Below, piece by piece: positions 1 through 10,313 of a stretch of 64,000 nt of DNA. Below the pieces are notes generated by a model that worked only from the letters and a program-made list of their open reading frames with translations, did not search any database and had not been told where the DNA came from. Both the position numbers and the translations under genes were made by a program. The DNA lies in contig JAMYHL010000006.1 of NCBI GenBank assembly GCA_025531455.1, positions 930,001 to 994,000 on the forward strand. Direction: 5' to 3'. The stretch's first letter is position 1. Each line of letters starts with the position of its first letter. The stretch is from Apiotrichum sp. Y4204 (Eukaryota > Basidiomycota > Tremellomycetes > Trichosporonales > Trichosporonaceae).

Positions 1-963
1 GCATTCGGCGGAATGAGAGTTGTGGCATTCGGCGCCATCGTGACCTGTGCAGAGGTCATGACCGGAGGCCTGGCAGATACAGCGGTTTCCGACAGCACGG
101 CGGTCGAGCTAGCGCCCGTGGGGACGGTTCCGGTAGAATCCCCGACAGGGACAGTGGTGTTCTCCACTGGGGGCGTAGCGCTCTCGATAGGCGTCATTGA
201 CGAGAAGCTGTCTGTCGGGACTGGAACCGCGGTGTTTATGGCCGTGGTGGACTCGATGGTCTGGGTCGCGCGCGTGGTCTCAGGCTGCACAACTGTCTCC
301 GAAGAGGACTGCGAGGGAGTCGTCTGCGGGGTAGTGGACATCTCGGGCTCCGGCAGGGCGTCTGTGGTCTCGGGCTGCGGGGTGGCTGTCGTGATGGCAG
401 GCTCCGACGGAGTTACGGGTTGAACACTTGTCGGCGCCGGCTCAGCAGTCGAGACCAAAAGCTGAGGCGCGGTCACCTCTGCGCGGGGCCAGCACTGCAT
501 CCCGCGGATACGCTGCCACCCGAGCCCGTTCTCGCGGAGGAAGCGGGGCAGGCTAAAGTTCCGTCTATCGGTGACGGTCGGGGATGTTTGGTTGTGCTGC
601 GCGATGACAAAGGTGCACAACCGCTCGCCGTCGCCGCTGAGGTCCCACGGCGCGAAGACGGTGCCGTTCCTGGGACGGCCGTTCCAGAGCTGCTCGTTCG
701 AGGTGCCAGTGACGAGGGTGCCTTCCTGCGGCCACCCCGACTGATGTCAGTGAGGAAATAGAAGGGGGACGCACAGAGAGAATTGAGACGGTCGTGAGGA
801 GCTCGCCGCGCCCAGCGCCCGCGATCCATTGAGGGACGTAGTCTGTGTCCCGCTCGACGAGGGCATGCCGGCTGTCGAGGGCGACGGGCGATGCGGTGGC
901 CGTGAGCGCCACAACCAGCGCGGAAATCAGCAGCATCGTGGGTGAGAATAGGAGGTGGGCCAT
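1..963 (-). CDS. Secreted Ser/Thr/Pro-rich protein, 3' part cut by window edge
   Basis: Translation from the ATG at 963 gives a hydrophobic signal peptide (about residues 1-25, ending ATASP) and then a short globular part with many aromatic residues, two Cys and N-glycosylation sequons. From about position 470 down to 1 the frame stays open and becomes a Ser/Thr/Pro-rich stalk with repeated TTP, PET and ATP words, as in cell-wall or GPI-anchored fungal mannoproteins. Exons: 963..775 and 740..1 (continuing outside). The intron 741..774 is 34 nt, ending in ACATCAG; a donor 15 nt earlier is also in frame. The frame shift between the signal peptide part and the stalk part makes an intron necessary. 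The C terminus, and so any GPI signal, is outside the window. I do not recognise the family. Confidence 0.72.
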
Positions 964-2516
964 TTACCATCACGACGCTGCATCTTCTTTCGCTTCTTAT
1001 ATGCTTCTGATTCTCCTTCTCTGTTCCTCATCTCCCACTCTTCTGGACATGATTGCCACGGAAGAGGAACAAACGCGATCTTACCTTCACAACGGACGAG
1101 GAGCAAACGCTACCTTTATATCTTCTTAGAACGCCGTCCCAGACCCGAGGTTTGATGCGCTGCGTTTAGGTTTAGAGTTGTGGTGACACCACCTGTCTCG
1201 ACGGGAAAGAGGTGAAGGACACGGTCAAGCATCAAGCACGGCTGTCTCGGAGCAACGGAGACAGGGCCGCGAGTAACAACATGTCATCAGGTCGCCGTCA
1301 GTTCAAGTTCAGTCCGACGCTTGAATACTTGTTGCAGAGCTTGAACTCCGGTCCTTCGTTTGGGTAGGATGAAACACGGAGGTTGCTGAGACCCAGGTTC
1401 ACGTAATGAATGTGGCAGCAGCAGTGTGATCGGAGCAGTCCGAGGCAGGGTATGCACGGCAAGCGCGGAAAGGCACATTGCTCTTGCTCTTGGGGCATGC
1501 GTATTCCGTCCCGTCGCCGTGGAGTGCCGAGCGAGCGCTCCGAGTCTCTTGGATACATAAAAGCCAAGAGAGAAAAGTGTGTTTGCACTTTTGCTCTTCC
1601 GTCCGAAACCGAATTTCATTCCACCACCCTTCTCGTTCCTCCTTCTCGTTCCTCATGATATACAAAGTAAGTACCCCTTCCATCGTCCGTGCACGCTTTT
1701 CCTCTCCGTCGGATATCGGATGACCACTTGTTCCCTATTAGCTGTACGATTGGGGGCCATCACCCCCAGCCCATGACAGTACTCCTTGTCATAACGCTCT
1801 GAACCACTACACCCCCGACACCTTTCCACTCCCCCATCTGGCTTGGGCCGTGCTGACAGATTCAGATTGTAGTCTGCGGTGAAGATGCACTTGATGCACT
1901 CGATGCGTCCGGGCATCGCTGGGGAACCTCTGCATGACCCGCTTGTCTGCGGATGAATACCACTCATTCCCATCTCACCCATCGCCGCCTCCGCAGGGTG
2001 GCATCGATGAGCTCGTCCACTCTCAGAGACGTTCTGCCGAATCACACCGGGGGGCATCATACGCGTGCGGATGCTGTATTACACCCGGACGGGGGCGGTT
2101 GCCCAGTCGCGAAAGGCCCAGGCAGCGGCTTCGAGCTCCTGACCCATCCGGGGCCCGACCGCTGTCGAAAGCGTCCCTCTCGTTTCCCTACAGTCTCATC
2201 TTCTTCTTTGTCGTCTCCTCCTTCTCACGTCTCCTCCTTTTCACGTCTCCCCTCTCTCTCACAGTACGTCGCACGGATCCAGCCACGTCGTCCACCGAAG
2301 TCGCTTCTCGCGCGATTGTGGGTACAGTCGGGAGTTCGGGCAATACTGAACGTCGATGGGAGTGAGAATGAGAATAGAGAGACGACTAGGAGCAAAGGAT
2401 AACTGTGTGGGATGAAAGCTTGGGGTAGGAGAGAACGCAGAACGCAGAGTCCTGTTCCCAGCATTAATGGTATATATACTACCGGCGCGGATATTATTGA
2501 TAGATGGAAAGAACCG
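964..2516. other. Gene-poor stretch
   Basis: The first few hundred bases must hold the promoter of the secreted protein gene that starts at 963. Beyond that, I see only short overlapping open frames on both strands with no recognisable protein character and no repeats, so nothing is called here. Confidence 0.5.
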
Positions 2517-2587
2517 GCCCCCTTAGTTTAATGGTAAAACGAAGGTCTCATAATCCTCAGCCCTCAGTTCGATTCTGAGAGGGGGCA
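2517..2587 (+). tRNA. tRNA-Met (CAT anticodon)
   Basis: The 71 bases fold as a cloverleaf: acceptor GCCCCCT pairs with AGGGGGC followed by discriminator A; D stem GTTT/AAAC; anticodon loop CTCATAA with T33 and anticodon CAT; T arm CTCAG-TTCGATT-CTGAG. The T31 x T39 opposition at the base of the anticodon loop is also seen in fungal elongator tRNA-Met, which favours elongator over initiator. The anticodon stem has an A27 x C43 mismatch, so it is a little weak. There is no intron. A run of six T follows 13 bases downstream as the Pol III stop. Confidence 0.85.
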
Positions 2588-2600
2588 CAAGAAAACCTCA

Positions 2601-2606
2601 TTTTTT
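2601..2606 (+). terminator. Pol III T6 terminator of tRNA-Met
   Basis: Six consecutive T, 13 bases after the tRNA 3' end, with a second T5 run shortly after. This is the usual RNA polymerase III termination signal. Confidence 0.8.
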
Positions 2607-4990
2607 GCTTTTTGTTAACAGTCCCATTTTCGAGCTGCAGAGAATCTCCCTCGGCCCTAGCCCTCGACCCGCGATGATGTTATTGATAATGCCAGAAGAA
2701 GCCAACGAGCATGAGCTGGACTATGAGTAGATGGTGGCAGTGCTGCAATCCCGGTCGCAGTCAGCCGGTACCTCTACCTCGGAACTGTACATACACACAC
2801 GCCGAGAGAGCGATCCACAAGGGGCGGGGTTATGAGACCGAGAGAACAGGGAGAAACCTGCGTCGCCTATGCCCGTTGACAGACTACGTGCAGGCTATGG
2901 CAAAACGCCATTCCCGGACCAAGGTATTCCGTGCCTCTATCAAGTTACCATCCCGAACCGCTCTCCGGGACAGGTCCATCCCTGCTTCCCAAAAGTCTGC
3001 ATAGCCAGTAGATAAGCTGGAACACGACCCACAAAGTCCCGGAACAAGACCAGAACTTGGGGAGCCCTCGGTGGACCGGCGCCGAGAGCCGTTATCGCGC
3101 CGATGTCCGGGTGCCGTGTGCCGATTCACCGAGTGAACTCTTAACTAGCGGCAACTAGGACAGGGACCAACGAACCCAACATGAGGCCGATAACCGACAA
3201 CCTTCAACCTTGTCTCTTTCTCACTATTCTGCAGATCACAAGATCTCATTTTGCTGCAAAACGGCTTCAGCTGGCCGTGCCTGCGTACCTCTTCCTGGGC
3301 ACCTCTTCCCTCTGTTCAACGTCCACGGCGCGTCCATGCATCCATTCCTTCGGATTGATCAGAGTTTCTCGAGTAGCGTCCGGAGAATCCGGACGTGCGG
3401 ACGCGTGACCATTCTACGACGGATGTCAGGACGAGAGAGTGTAGTAAATCAGGACGAGAGAATCAATTGGGGGAAGCTTTTTTTCCGCGACTGCGTCGCG
3501 TCGATTCGATAAGACAAGCGTCCTCCTGCGCGCGCTATGAGAACTCGCGATCCTTATCCTCGTTCCGCGATCCACGGTCCTTGTTCTATCCGCAAACCGC
3601 GAAGAGACGAGCCGCACCACGAGCCGCGGGCTAACGGCACTGCGCGGATAGATGTAGCCGGCCTCAGATGTAGAGCGCAGTGAACACGGTAATAGCGCGA
3701 TCGCTAGCGAAAAACACACTCGCGATTCGCGCGCAACCTAGATGACAAGGGCGAAGAGTTTAGAGATAGCGTCCCGGGTCTTGCATCCGTGAGACATCCG
3801 AGAAGCTTACCTGGTCTGAATGAGCTGTTGATTAATGAGATGCTGTCAGCATTTCGGTCCGCGCATGCCAAGTCGCAAGTTTGGGTCAGCTGCATGCCGC
3901 GATGCCGTGATCCGAGATGAGAAGCTGGCTGGGTGGGGGTGTGTGAAGGGCCGGTGGTGAGGGGCACCATGTGGGGCGCTGTGGAGGCTTCTGATGGTGG
4001 TGAGCAGGTGACCAAAACAGAAGCGGTTTAACGACCAAGATTGGCTGAATGGATGGAACAGTCGGCAGGCGCGTTTCACACCGCCCGACGGCCGACATGA
4101 CAGGAACGAGATTTCTGATCACGCGCTGCGTATGCATACGAAAGTGGTGCCGGATGGAGTTTTACGTTAGGAAAATAGCAGGCACAAGGTTTGTGAATTT
4201 GTGAAACGCGTGTTCCATTCATCAGTTTGCGCTATTCATTGCCCAACAAGGCTGTCCGTCAACGTTTCGGTCCTGCTCCCATGAGGGTGGGCATTTCAGC
4301 TGCTTCCCAAACAGTACTGCAAGCGACGTTTTTGGCCTGTGGAGTTGCGGATAGAGAACAGCAACAGCTCGCATTCGATCGTACCATCCCAGGAGCCGCG
4401 TCTCATCCCCAATACCTCGATCCCAACGACGGGCACATGTGCCCACGTCTCCTTAGGCCTTAGGTCTCCTCAACCTCCAGCTCAAAATAGCGGAACGAGG
4501 ATATTACCTATTCCGACGGGTCACGCGCCGGTGGCTAGCAGGGTATGAGCAGTACAACAAGGTTGCAGGGCCGCAGAGCAGACGCGCAGGGACAACATTA
4601 GCATCTTATCACCCGGCAAGTCTTATCGTGTGAGCCGGTGACTCGTACACAGTACCAAAGTCGGCGCAAGGAACGCGTCCCCAACAGATTATTCGAAGGT
4701 TTGTGACCGGCGACTGGAAGCAGGGATGGCACAGAAGATCAGAAGGAGACCGAGGCCGACAGGGACGAGAATAGATGAGGCGCGAGACGCGAAGCAAAAC
4801 CCGGATCAGTCGGACGCGATTGCGCTTGCTAGCGGCAGCGCTGTTGCTAGCGGGTTAGTGCAGGTTGAGTCGTCGACTAACCTTGTCTAGGCTTGCCCGA
4901 CTAGTCGACTAGCCAGCATCTTAGCAGCATCGACCGGTGTCCTTGCAAGTTGCAAGCTGCATGTTGTCTCTGAACACCTCTCGAACAACG
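2607..4990. other. Gene-poor stretch
   Basis: I find no supported gene on either strand. Between 3470 and 3760 the sequence is rich in short CGCGA/TCGCG words that could form small inverted repeats, and 4860-4920 has repeated GTCGACTA/TAGTCGAC words. Open frames are short and lack protein character. Confidence 0.5.
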
Positions 4991-4991
4991 A

Positions 4992-4997
4992 TATAAA
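4992..4997 (+). promoter_or_regulatory. TATA box of the lipase gene
   Basis: TATAAA sits about 90 bases before the lipase start codon, the usual place in these genes, followed by pyrimidine-rich leader sequence. Confidence 0.5.
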
Positions 4998-5083
4998 GCG
5001 CGTCCTCAACATGTCTTCTCATCCACCAGCCCTCTCTCGTCCGCTCCAGTCCCAGCTCCCCTCCCCAGCTCCTCCTGGTAACC

Positions 5084-6138
5084 ATGCTGTTCCAAGCCCT
5101 TGTATCCCTCTTTGCGGCCGGGAGCGCGCTCGCGAACCCCGTGCCCCGCGCCAACACTGCCGGAGTCACCACTCTGTCCTCAGAGCAGGTCTCCCCTTGG
5201 CGCGAGATGGCCTTCTACTCGGCCGCCGCGTACTGCTCCTCCGACTCGATATGGGGATGGCGCTGCGGCGACAGCTGCTCGAACATTGGCAGGCCGAGCA
5301 TCCTCACCACTGGCGGGAACAACCAGAACAACCCTTACTGTGAGTGATGAGAGATCGCCCGTAGCATCAGTAGACTAACATCAGACTTTGTCGCGAACAA
5401 CGGCTCGCACGTCATTGTCTCGATCTCGGGTACGAACCCCTTCTCGCCGCTGTCCATTGCCAACGACCTCGACTTCCCCATGATCAGCATGGAGAATGGG
5501 CACTTCCCCGACTCGGGCAGCGCGCAGGTGCACGGCGGGTTCTACAAGACTTTCAAGCGCATGGTGAACAACATTGACCAGGCCGTCGCGGGGCAGGTGA
5601 ACGCTGGGATCACGAACATTGTCGTCACGGGACACTCGCTCGGTGCGGCGCTCGGCGCGCTCACGGCGGTGCACCTGCAGAAGATTTTCCCCCAGACAAA
5701 TGTCGTGTCTCGCGGGTTTGCCAGCCCGCGCGTGGGGAACAAGGCGTGGGCCAACTATGTTGACGCGACGCTCGGCGACCGCGCGCAGCACATGATCAAC
5801 TTCAACGACATTATCCCCCAGCTGCCCCCGCGCGAGTGGGGCTTCCAGCAGTCGAGCAACGAGATCTGGATCGACAGCCACGCTGGGAACAGCTTTGTCG
5901 CGTGCCCTGGACAGGAGAACGAGGTGAGTCGAAACAGGGCTGGCAAACGCAAGTGCTGACGGGCAGAACTGCCAAAACAAGTTGGGCCTCGTCGGACAGG
6001 TCACCTCCATCGCAAAGTACCTCTCCGTTGCGGTTCACCTCGGCCCGTACGATGGTGTCTGGTAAGTGATGAGTGTTGACCGGGCGATTGCAGGCGTTAA
6101 CGTTGCACAGGATCTCCAACCTCAACTGCAAGAACTAG
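5084..6138 (+). CDS. Secreted class 3 (alpha/beta hydrolase) lipase
   Basis: Hydrolyses triacylglycerols or other lipid esters outside the cell. Exons 5084..5339, 5385..5923, 5967..6061 and 6111..6138 give 305 residues; the introns are 45, 43 and 49 nt and all keep frame. Residues 1-17 are a signal peptide ending SALA, followed by a short NPVPR propeptide-like start. The nucleophile elbow GHSLG places the catalytic Ser at about residue 170; Asp in NFNDIIPQLPP (about 227) and His in AVHLGPYD (about 289) complete the triad expected for lipase_3. Several Cys in the N-terminal and C-terminal parts fit an extracellular fold. Length matches fungal class 3 lipases of the Thermomyces/Malassezia type. 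It converges with the next gene, 257 bases away. Confidence 0.94.
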
Positions 6139-6395
6139 GGAACATGGGAACAACGCGGCGCGGCCGCTCGGGGAGAATGGCATTAAATAGTCAATTTGGG
6201 AGTGTGTACTTAGAATAAGGGTTAAAGGGAGGCCGGCGAGCCTCATTTGGGTAATTGGGATGTCATGAGTCTAAAGCTCAGATAAACGAGTTGAATGAGA
6301 GCATGAACGACAACATGATGTCGTTATGCGCGATGATAATGGATGAGCGAATGAAGGATGGCGTCGTGCGATGGAAGCGGTGCGGTGGGCAATCA

Positions 6396-7003
6396 CTATG
6401 CCTGGTCGAGCTTGATGTATCCTCCCTGGCCCTTCTCCTCGTCGCCACCCCGCATACTCGGCTTCCACCGCGGCCCACAGCACCATACAGCACTGGCGAC
6501 CGCAGTCCCAACCCAGACGACATTGTCCGCAATCGCGCGTCCCACCTGCCGGGCCGTCATCGCCGCCGATTCTTTGGCGTGCTGAAAGAGCGTCTGGTTC
6601 ATGTCGCCAAGCTTCGCAAAGTCCATTGTCGTAATCATCGCGATGAGCGTGTCCCCTGCGACGACCTTGTCGCTGTCGCTCTGGCTCTCGCCCTCGCCAT
6701 CGCCCTCGCTGCGGTCTGTAATCCAACTCTCGGGGGTGATCGCGCGCGGAACCCCATCAGGCGTGCACCGCACCCACTCGCTGCCGAGGTACAGCTCCAA
6801 ATGCTCGGGGGCCACGCCGGCCTGCTTCGCCAGATATTCCTTCATCCACTGTGGTCAGCGCTTGTGTTGAAGCTGGGATGTGCGAGCGACTCCCCAGGAC
6901 TTACATCCAACCCGAAGCGGAAACGGCCGCAGCGGATGACACACGACGCCGTGCACTTGCCCAGCTGAGGGTATGCGATGATGACGGTAACTGGTGGGCA
7001 CAT
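6396..7003 (-). CDS. Small protein with possible ubiquitin-like fold and a C-terminal hydrophobic segment
   Basis: Exons 7003..6905 and 6848..6396 with a 56-nt intron (GTAAGT...CACAG) give 183 residues. The N-terminal 33 residues contain a beta-strand-like start (PPVTVIIAYP) and the second exon continues with WMKEYLAKQAGVAPEHLELY, a pattern of helix plus conserved LYL that resembles ubiquitin-like domains. After an acidic Ser/Glu/Asp linker comes VVAGDTLIAMI, and residues around 140-160 are hydrophobic (VVWVGTAVASAVWCC), which could be a tail anchor. I do not recognise the family; the ubiquitin-like reading is an inference. It is divergent from the LPMO gene with 2 kb between the starts. Confidence 0.7.
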
Positions 7004-8880
7004 GGTGGTTTGGAAGTGGGGGCTGGGTGTTGGGTTGGGGGTGTGGTGAAGATGTTGGTGTGACTTTTATGTACTACGAAGAGATGAGTGACAGTTGTCA
7101 TCCACACACATCCACGCAGCACCGCCCTTGCCACTGTTGATGATCCATAAATTGTTGATTGCGATAATGTCTTAGTTCAACTCGATTGGGGGCACAGCAT
7201 GTTAAGCATCTTTTGTGTTAGCTCCTCTTGGCTCTGGTAGTCGTAGGTCGACGGGACGCGGCACGGGATGCGGAATGCGGCGCGCGTCCCTGGACACTGG
7301 TTTCTGTTGCCCGAAGGGACATTCATCGTTGGTTCCGCTAGACGCTGCCTTGCTGGCAGCAGAGCAAGATGATCCGATTGCGATGCTTGACGTCGTTCAT
7401 ATATGCGTTGCATGCGTTGGCCACATGTCCTCGTGGCCTTGTGAACGTGGAGTTCGAATGTCGTGGTGGCGACACCTACACTCTGCACACCGGTCGACGT
7501 GGCGTGGGGATGAGCGTCAGTACCATGAATCACTGTGTGGGGGGCGTCGTGGCAGTCCACTCCGACGTGTCGGCCTCAACGAGCAGTGCTCGACAGCACG
7601 ATCACATGTCCAGAAGATAGTAAACAGCCGACTCGCAGCTTGGTAGCTGGAGCCAGGAGTCAAGCCGCACGCTGACTGACCTACAGTACAAACAATCAAG
7701 TCTCGAACTGCTACAGTTTCTCCAAAATGATGGTCCTGTTGCTCCAAGCTGCCAGACTCCGAGTGGTGGTAATGATTCCAGTGATCCAAAGCATGTGTTA
7801 TAATACGTGCTCGCTCCTTCCTCTAGTTCCCTACTGCAAACCATGGTCCTGCCGGATGGCAGCGCTCCGATCCTCTGATACCATGTGCAGTGTGTGAGTG
7901 CGAGGCTGTGGGATGTGAAGATCAAGTCACGGATGAATGATGCCCAGACGGTTCAGCAAACTTCACATATTCACCGCAAGGGAAGGTGCGCCTCGCACTC
8001 CCCTCGGCGCGGACACATCTGTGCGGAAACATTGCGAGTGGTGACTCGGCAGTCTGCGCACGCTGTTGAAGGTTGGATGAAGCGGTGCGCGCGTACGCGT
8101 GTATCTGGCGTTGCCTCGCATTTTACAGGAGTAAACAAGACCCCAGGAGCTCACTGTGCTTGGCAGAGTGATACAGCGCCCGTTGCTCGTGGCCAACAGA
8201 CGAAGTCACCGCGCCTGGACATGCCGAACGTGAAACTAACCGCCAGCGTTGGTGCGATCTGAAGCACACAAGTATTTAGAGTCTAGCCAGACTCGCGGAC
8301 GCAGATCTCTGTCCAAAGGCATGCTCGCCAGTAAGTGTTCTTCTCTGCTGCTCTGTCATGGGCTCAGAGTAACTGGCTAACTGGCTAACTGGGAGAGTTG
8401 CGCACCGCGGCTGTGCCAAGCCAAGACCGTTTCAGCGATCCGCGAGGTGAGATCTGCGGGATTGACATGCGCAGGATGTGACGCAAAGCGTCCAGTCGTC
8501 CCGCGTGCCGGGATTGCAGAGCATGTGGATTGCAGGATGTGCCCGTCTGGGTTTGGAACACTGAGAGTAACCCTGCGATGCACGTTGCTGTTGGCGGTGA
8601 TTGTATACTGTATCGCCCCCGGGAATTCCCCTGACGAGCGGGCTGTGTGGGATAAATGGATATCCCTTCGTCTCACAAGTGCACCTCCAACTCTGAAACG
8701 GCCACCATCGTGTGGGTGGGTGCATTTGGTGCTTGTTGGCACTGCCACCCGTCCTTTGAAAGGCACATTGCCCTACCGCATCGTCTTGAGTCCTCTTGTC
8801 CACCACCTTTCGCACTCCTCATCATATCCCATATCCCATGCACGCGGTAGGTTGGCCACCGGGCACCGGTGGGTCCGGAG
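7004..8880. other. Long gene-poor stretch between divergent genes
   Basis: About 1.9 kb without a supported gene. A short direct repeat of the word AACTGGCT (three copies) occurs near 8371-8392. Open frames exist on both strands but none reads like a protein. The right end carries the promoter of the LPMO gene. Confidence 0.45.
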
Positions 8881-8884
8881 GTGG

Positions 8885-8892
8885 TATATAAA
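8885..8892 (+). promoter_or_regulatory. TATA box of the AA11 gene
   Basis: TATATAAA about 160 bases before the start codon, followed by a C/T-rich leader with CTCTTCTC words and CACAAA immediately before the ATG. Confidence 0.6.
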
Positions 8893-9049
8893 CCCCAGTG
8901 TGCGCCATTTCTTCTCCCCATCAACCAATACCTCTGCTCTCTTCTCTTCTCCTCCTGGCTGGCCCAGTACACTCACGCTTCTTACTCACTCCACCTTGAC
9001 GGTATCTCCTTGACCGACCCCCATCTAACCACGACACCCAACTCACAAA

Positions 9050-9955
9050 ATGCTCCCCTCGTACACAGTCGCCCTCACCGCGCTTCTTGCCGTGCTCTCC
9101 GCGGTTCCCGCATCCGCACACATAGAGATGCTCGAGCCCGCGCCCTTCCGCTCAAAGAACAACAAGAGCCCCGGCGTCCAGGTCGACTACAGCATGACCG
9201 AGCCGCTCAAGCCGGACGGCTCCGATTTCCCATGCAAGGGCTACCACACGGACTTTGACGGGCCCTCCGGTGCGCCAACGACGTCCATCGCGGCCGGCAG
9301 CTCCGCCTCTATAACGCTCGGCGGCAGCGCGATCCACGGCGGCGGCTCGTGTCAGATCTCCATCTCGCACGATAAGGGAAACACCTGGGAAGTCCTCAAG
9401 AGCTTCCACGGAAACTGTCCCTCGGCACCAGGCGCGACGCTCAATTACGACATGCCAGCCGACGTGCAGGCCGGCAAGGCCATTCTCGCGTGGACCTGGT
9501 TCGGGAAGCAGGGCGGCCGCCCAGAGATGTACATGAACTGCGCCGCGGTGGAGATTACCGGCGGTGGCGGCGCGCCCGCCAAACGCGCGGCCCGCCCGGC
9601 AATGTTCCGCGCCAACACGGGAACCTCGTGCATGACCGTCAGCGACACGGACGTCAAGTTCCCCGACCCCGGGGCTAGTGTCGAGGAGGCTCCTGGCGCG
9701 AACCTCCAGCCTCCCCAGGGTGATTGCGGCGCCGCCGGGCCCGTTGGGCCCGCTTCTCCCCCCGCTGGAAGGCCCAAGGACGCCGCCGCCCCGCCTGCCG
9801 AGAAGCCCAAAGAGCAGGGCGCCGCTGGCACCTTGGAGACAAAAGTCCAGCTGGCTGGCGCGAAGGTACAGGCCCCAGCCGGTGGCGAGCCCCCCGCCGA
9901 CGTCAAGGCCAGGAACCCCCAGTGCAAGCGCTGGCGCCGCAAAGGGTCCGCATAG
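9050..9955 (+). CDS. AA11-type lytic polysaccharide monooxygenase, secreted
   Basis: Copper enzyme that cleaves crystalline polysaccharide (chitin in characterised AA11 members) by oxidation. The single exon encodes 301 residues. A 23-residue signal peptide ends SAVPASA, so the mature protein starts with His (residue 24), as required for the copper histidine brace. The start HIEMLEPAPF and the later GSDFPCK follow the AA11 pattern. The second brace His is in SAIHGGGSC (about residue 96) and the axial Tyr in EMYMNCA (about 161), preceded by AWTWFGK. From about residue 185 the chain becomes Pro/Ala/Gly-rich with no recognisable carbohydrate-binding module and ends in a basic KRWRRKGSA. No intron, unlike most neighbours. 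Confidence 0.9.
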   Translation: MLPSYTVALTALLAVLSAVPASAHIEMLEPAPFRSKNNKSPGVQVDYSMTEPLKPDGSDFPCKGYHTDFDGPSGAPTTSIAAGSSASITLGGSAIHGGGSCQISISHDKGNTWEVLKSFHGNCPSAPGATLNYDMPADVQAGKAILAWTWFGKQGGRPEMYMNCAAVEITGGGGAPAKRAARPAMFRANTGTSCMTVSDTDVKFPDPGASVEEAPGANLQPPQGDCGAAGPVGPASPPAGRPKDAAAPPAEKPKEQGAAGTLETKVQLAGAKVQAPAGGEPPADVKARNPQCKRWRRKGSA

Positions 9956-10313
9956 GTTGATCTGTCTTGATCCAATCCCCCTCTCCTCCTCTCCGCCATT
10001 CTTCCGTGAGCTCTCCTTTCTCACATCTCTACTGTAGCTACTAGGATTCCATATCACCACATGCACTGCAGCCTGTACTACGCGCAAAGCACGTTGAACG
10101 GAGCACCTGGCCTGGAGCAACTTGCACCCACATTATCCGAACATTATCCACTGACTTTATATCCGTATCTCCCCTGGATTCCTTGGCCCATTCCGCAAAT
10201 TACCTCCGTCTCGGTCGCCACAAACAAAGAGTGAGCCTCATATAACTCCACTTTCAACGTCGTCAGTCACGTTCCCATCGATCCCATCCTCCCACTCTCC
10301 CATTACATCCACC
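9956..10313. other. Intergenic region
   Basis: Holds the 3' untranslated part of the LPMO gene and the promoter of the DUF4211 gene. I see no gene and no clear TATA box next to the second start. Confidence 0.5.

Noticed and set aside
9152..10120. Minus-strand frame of about 322 codons
   Set aside because: Antisense of the LPMO gene; Arg/Gly/Ala-rich as expected for a GC shadow.
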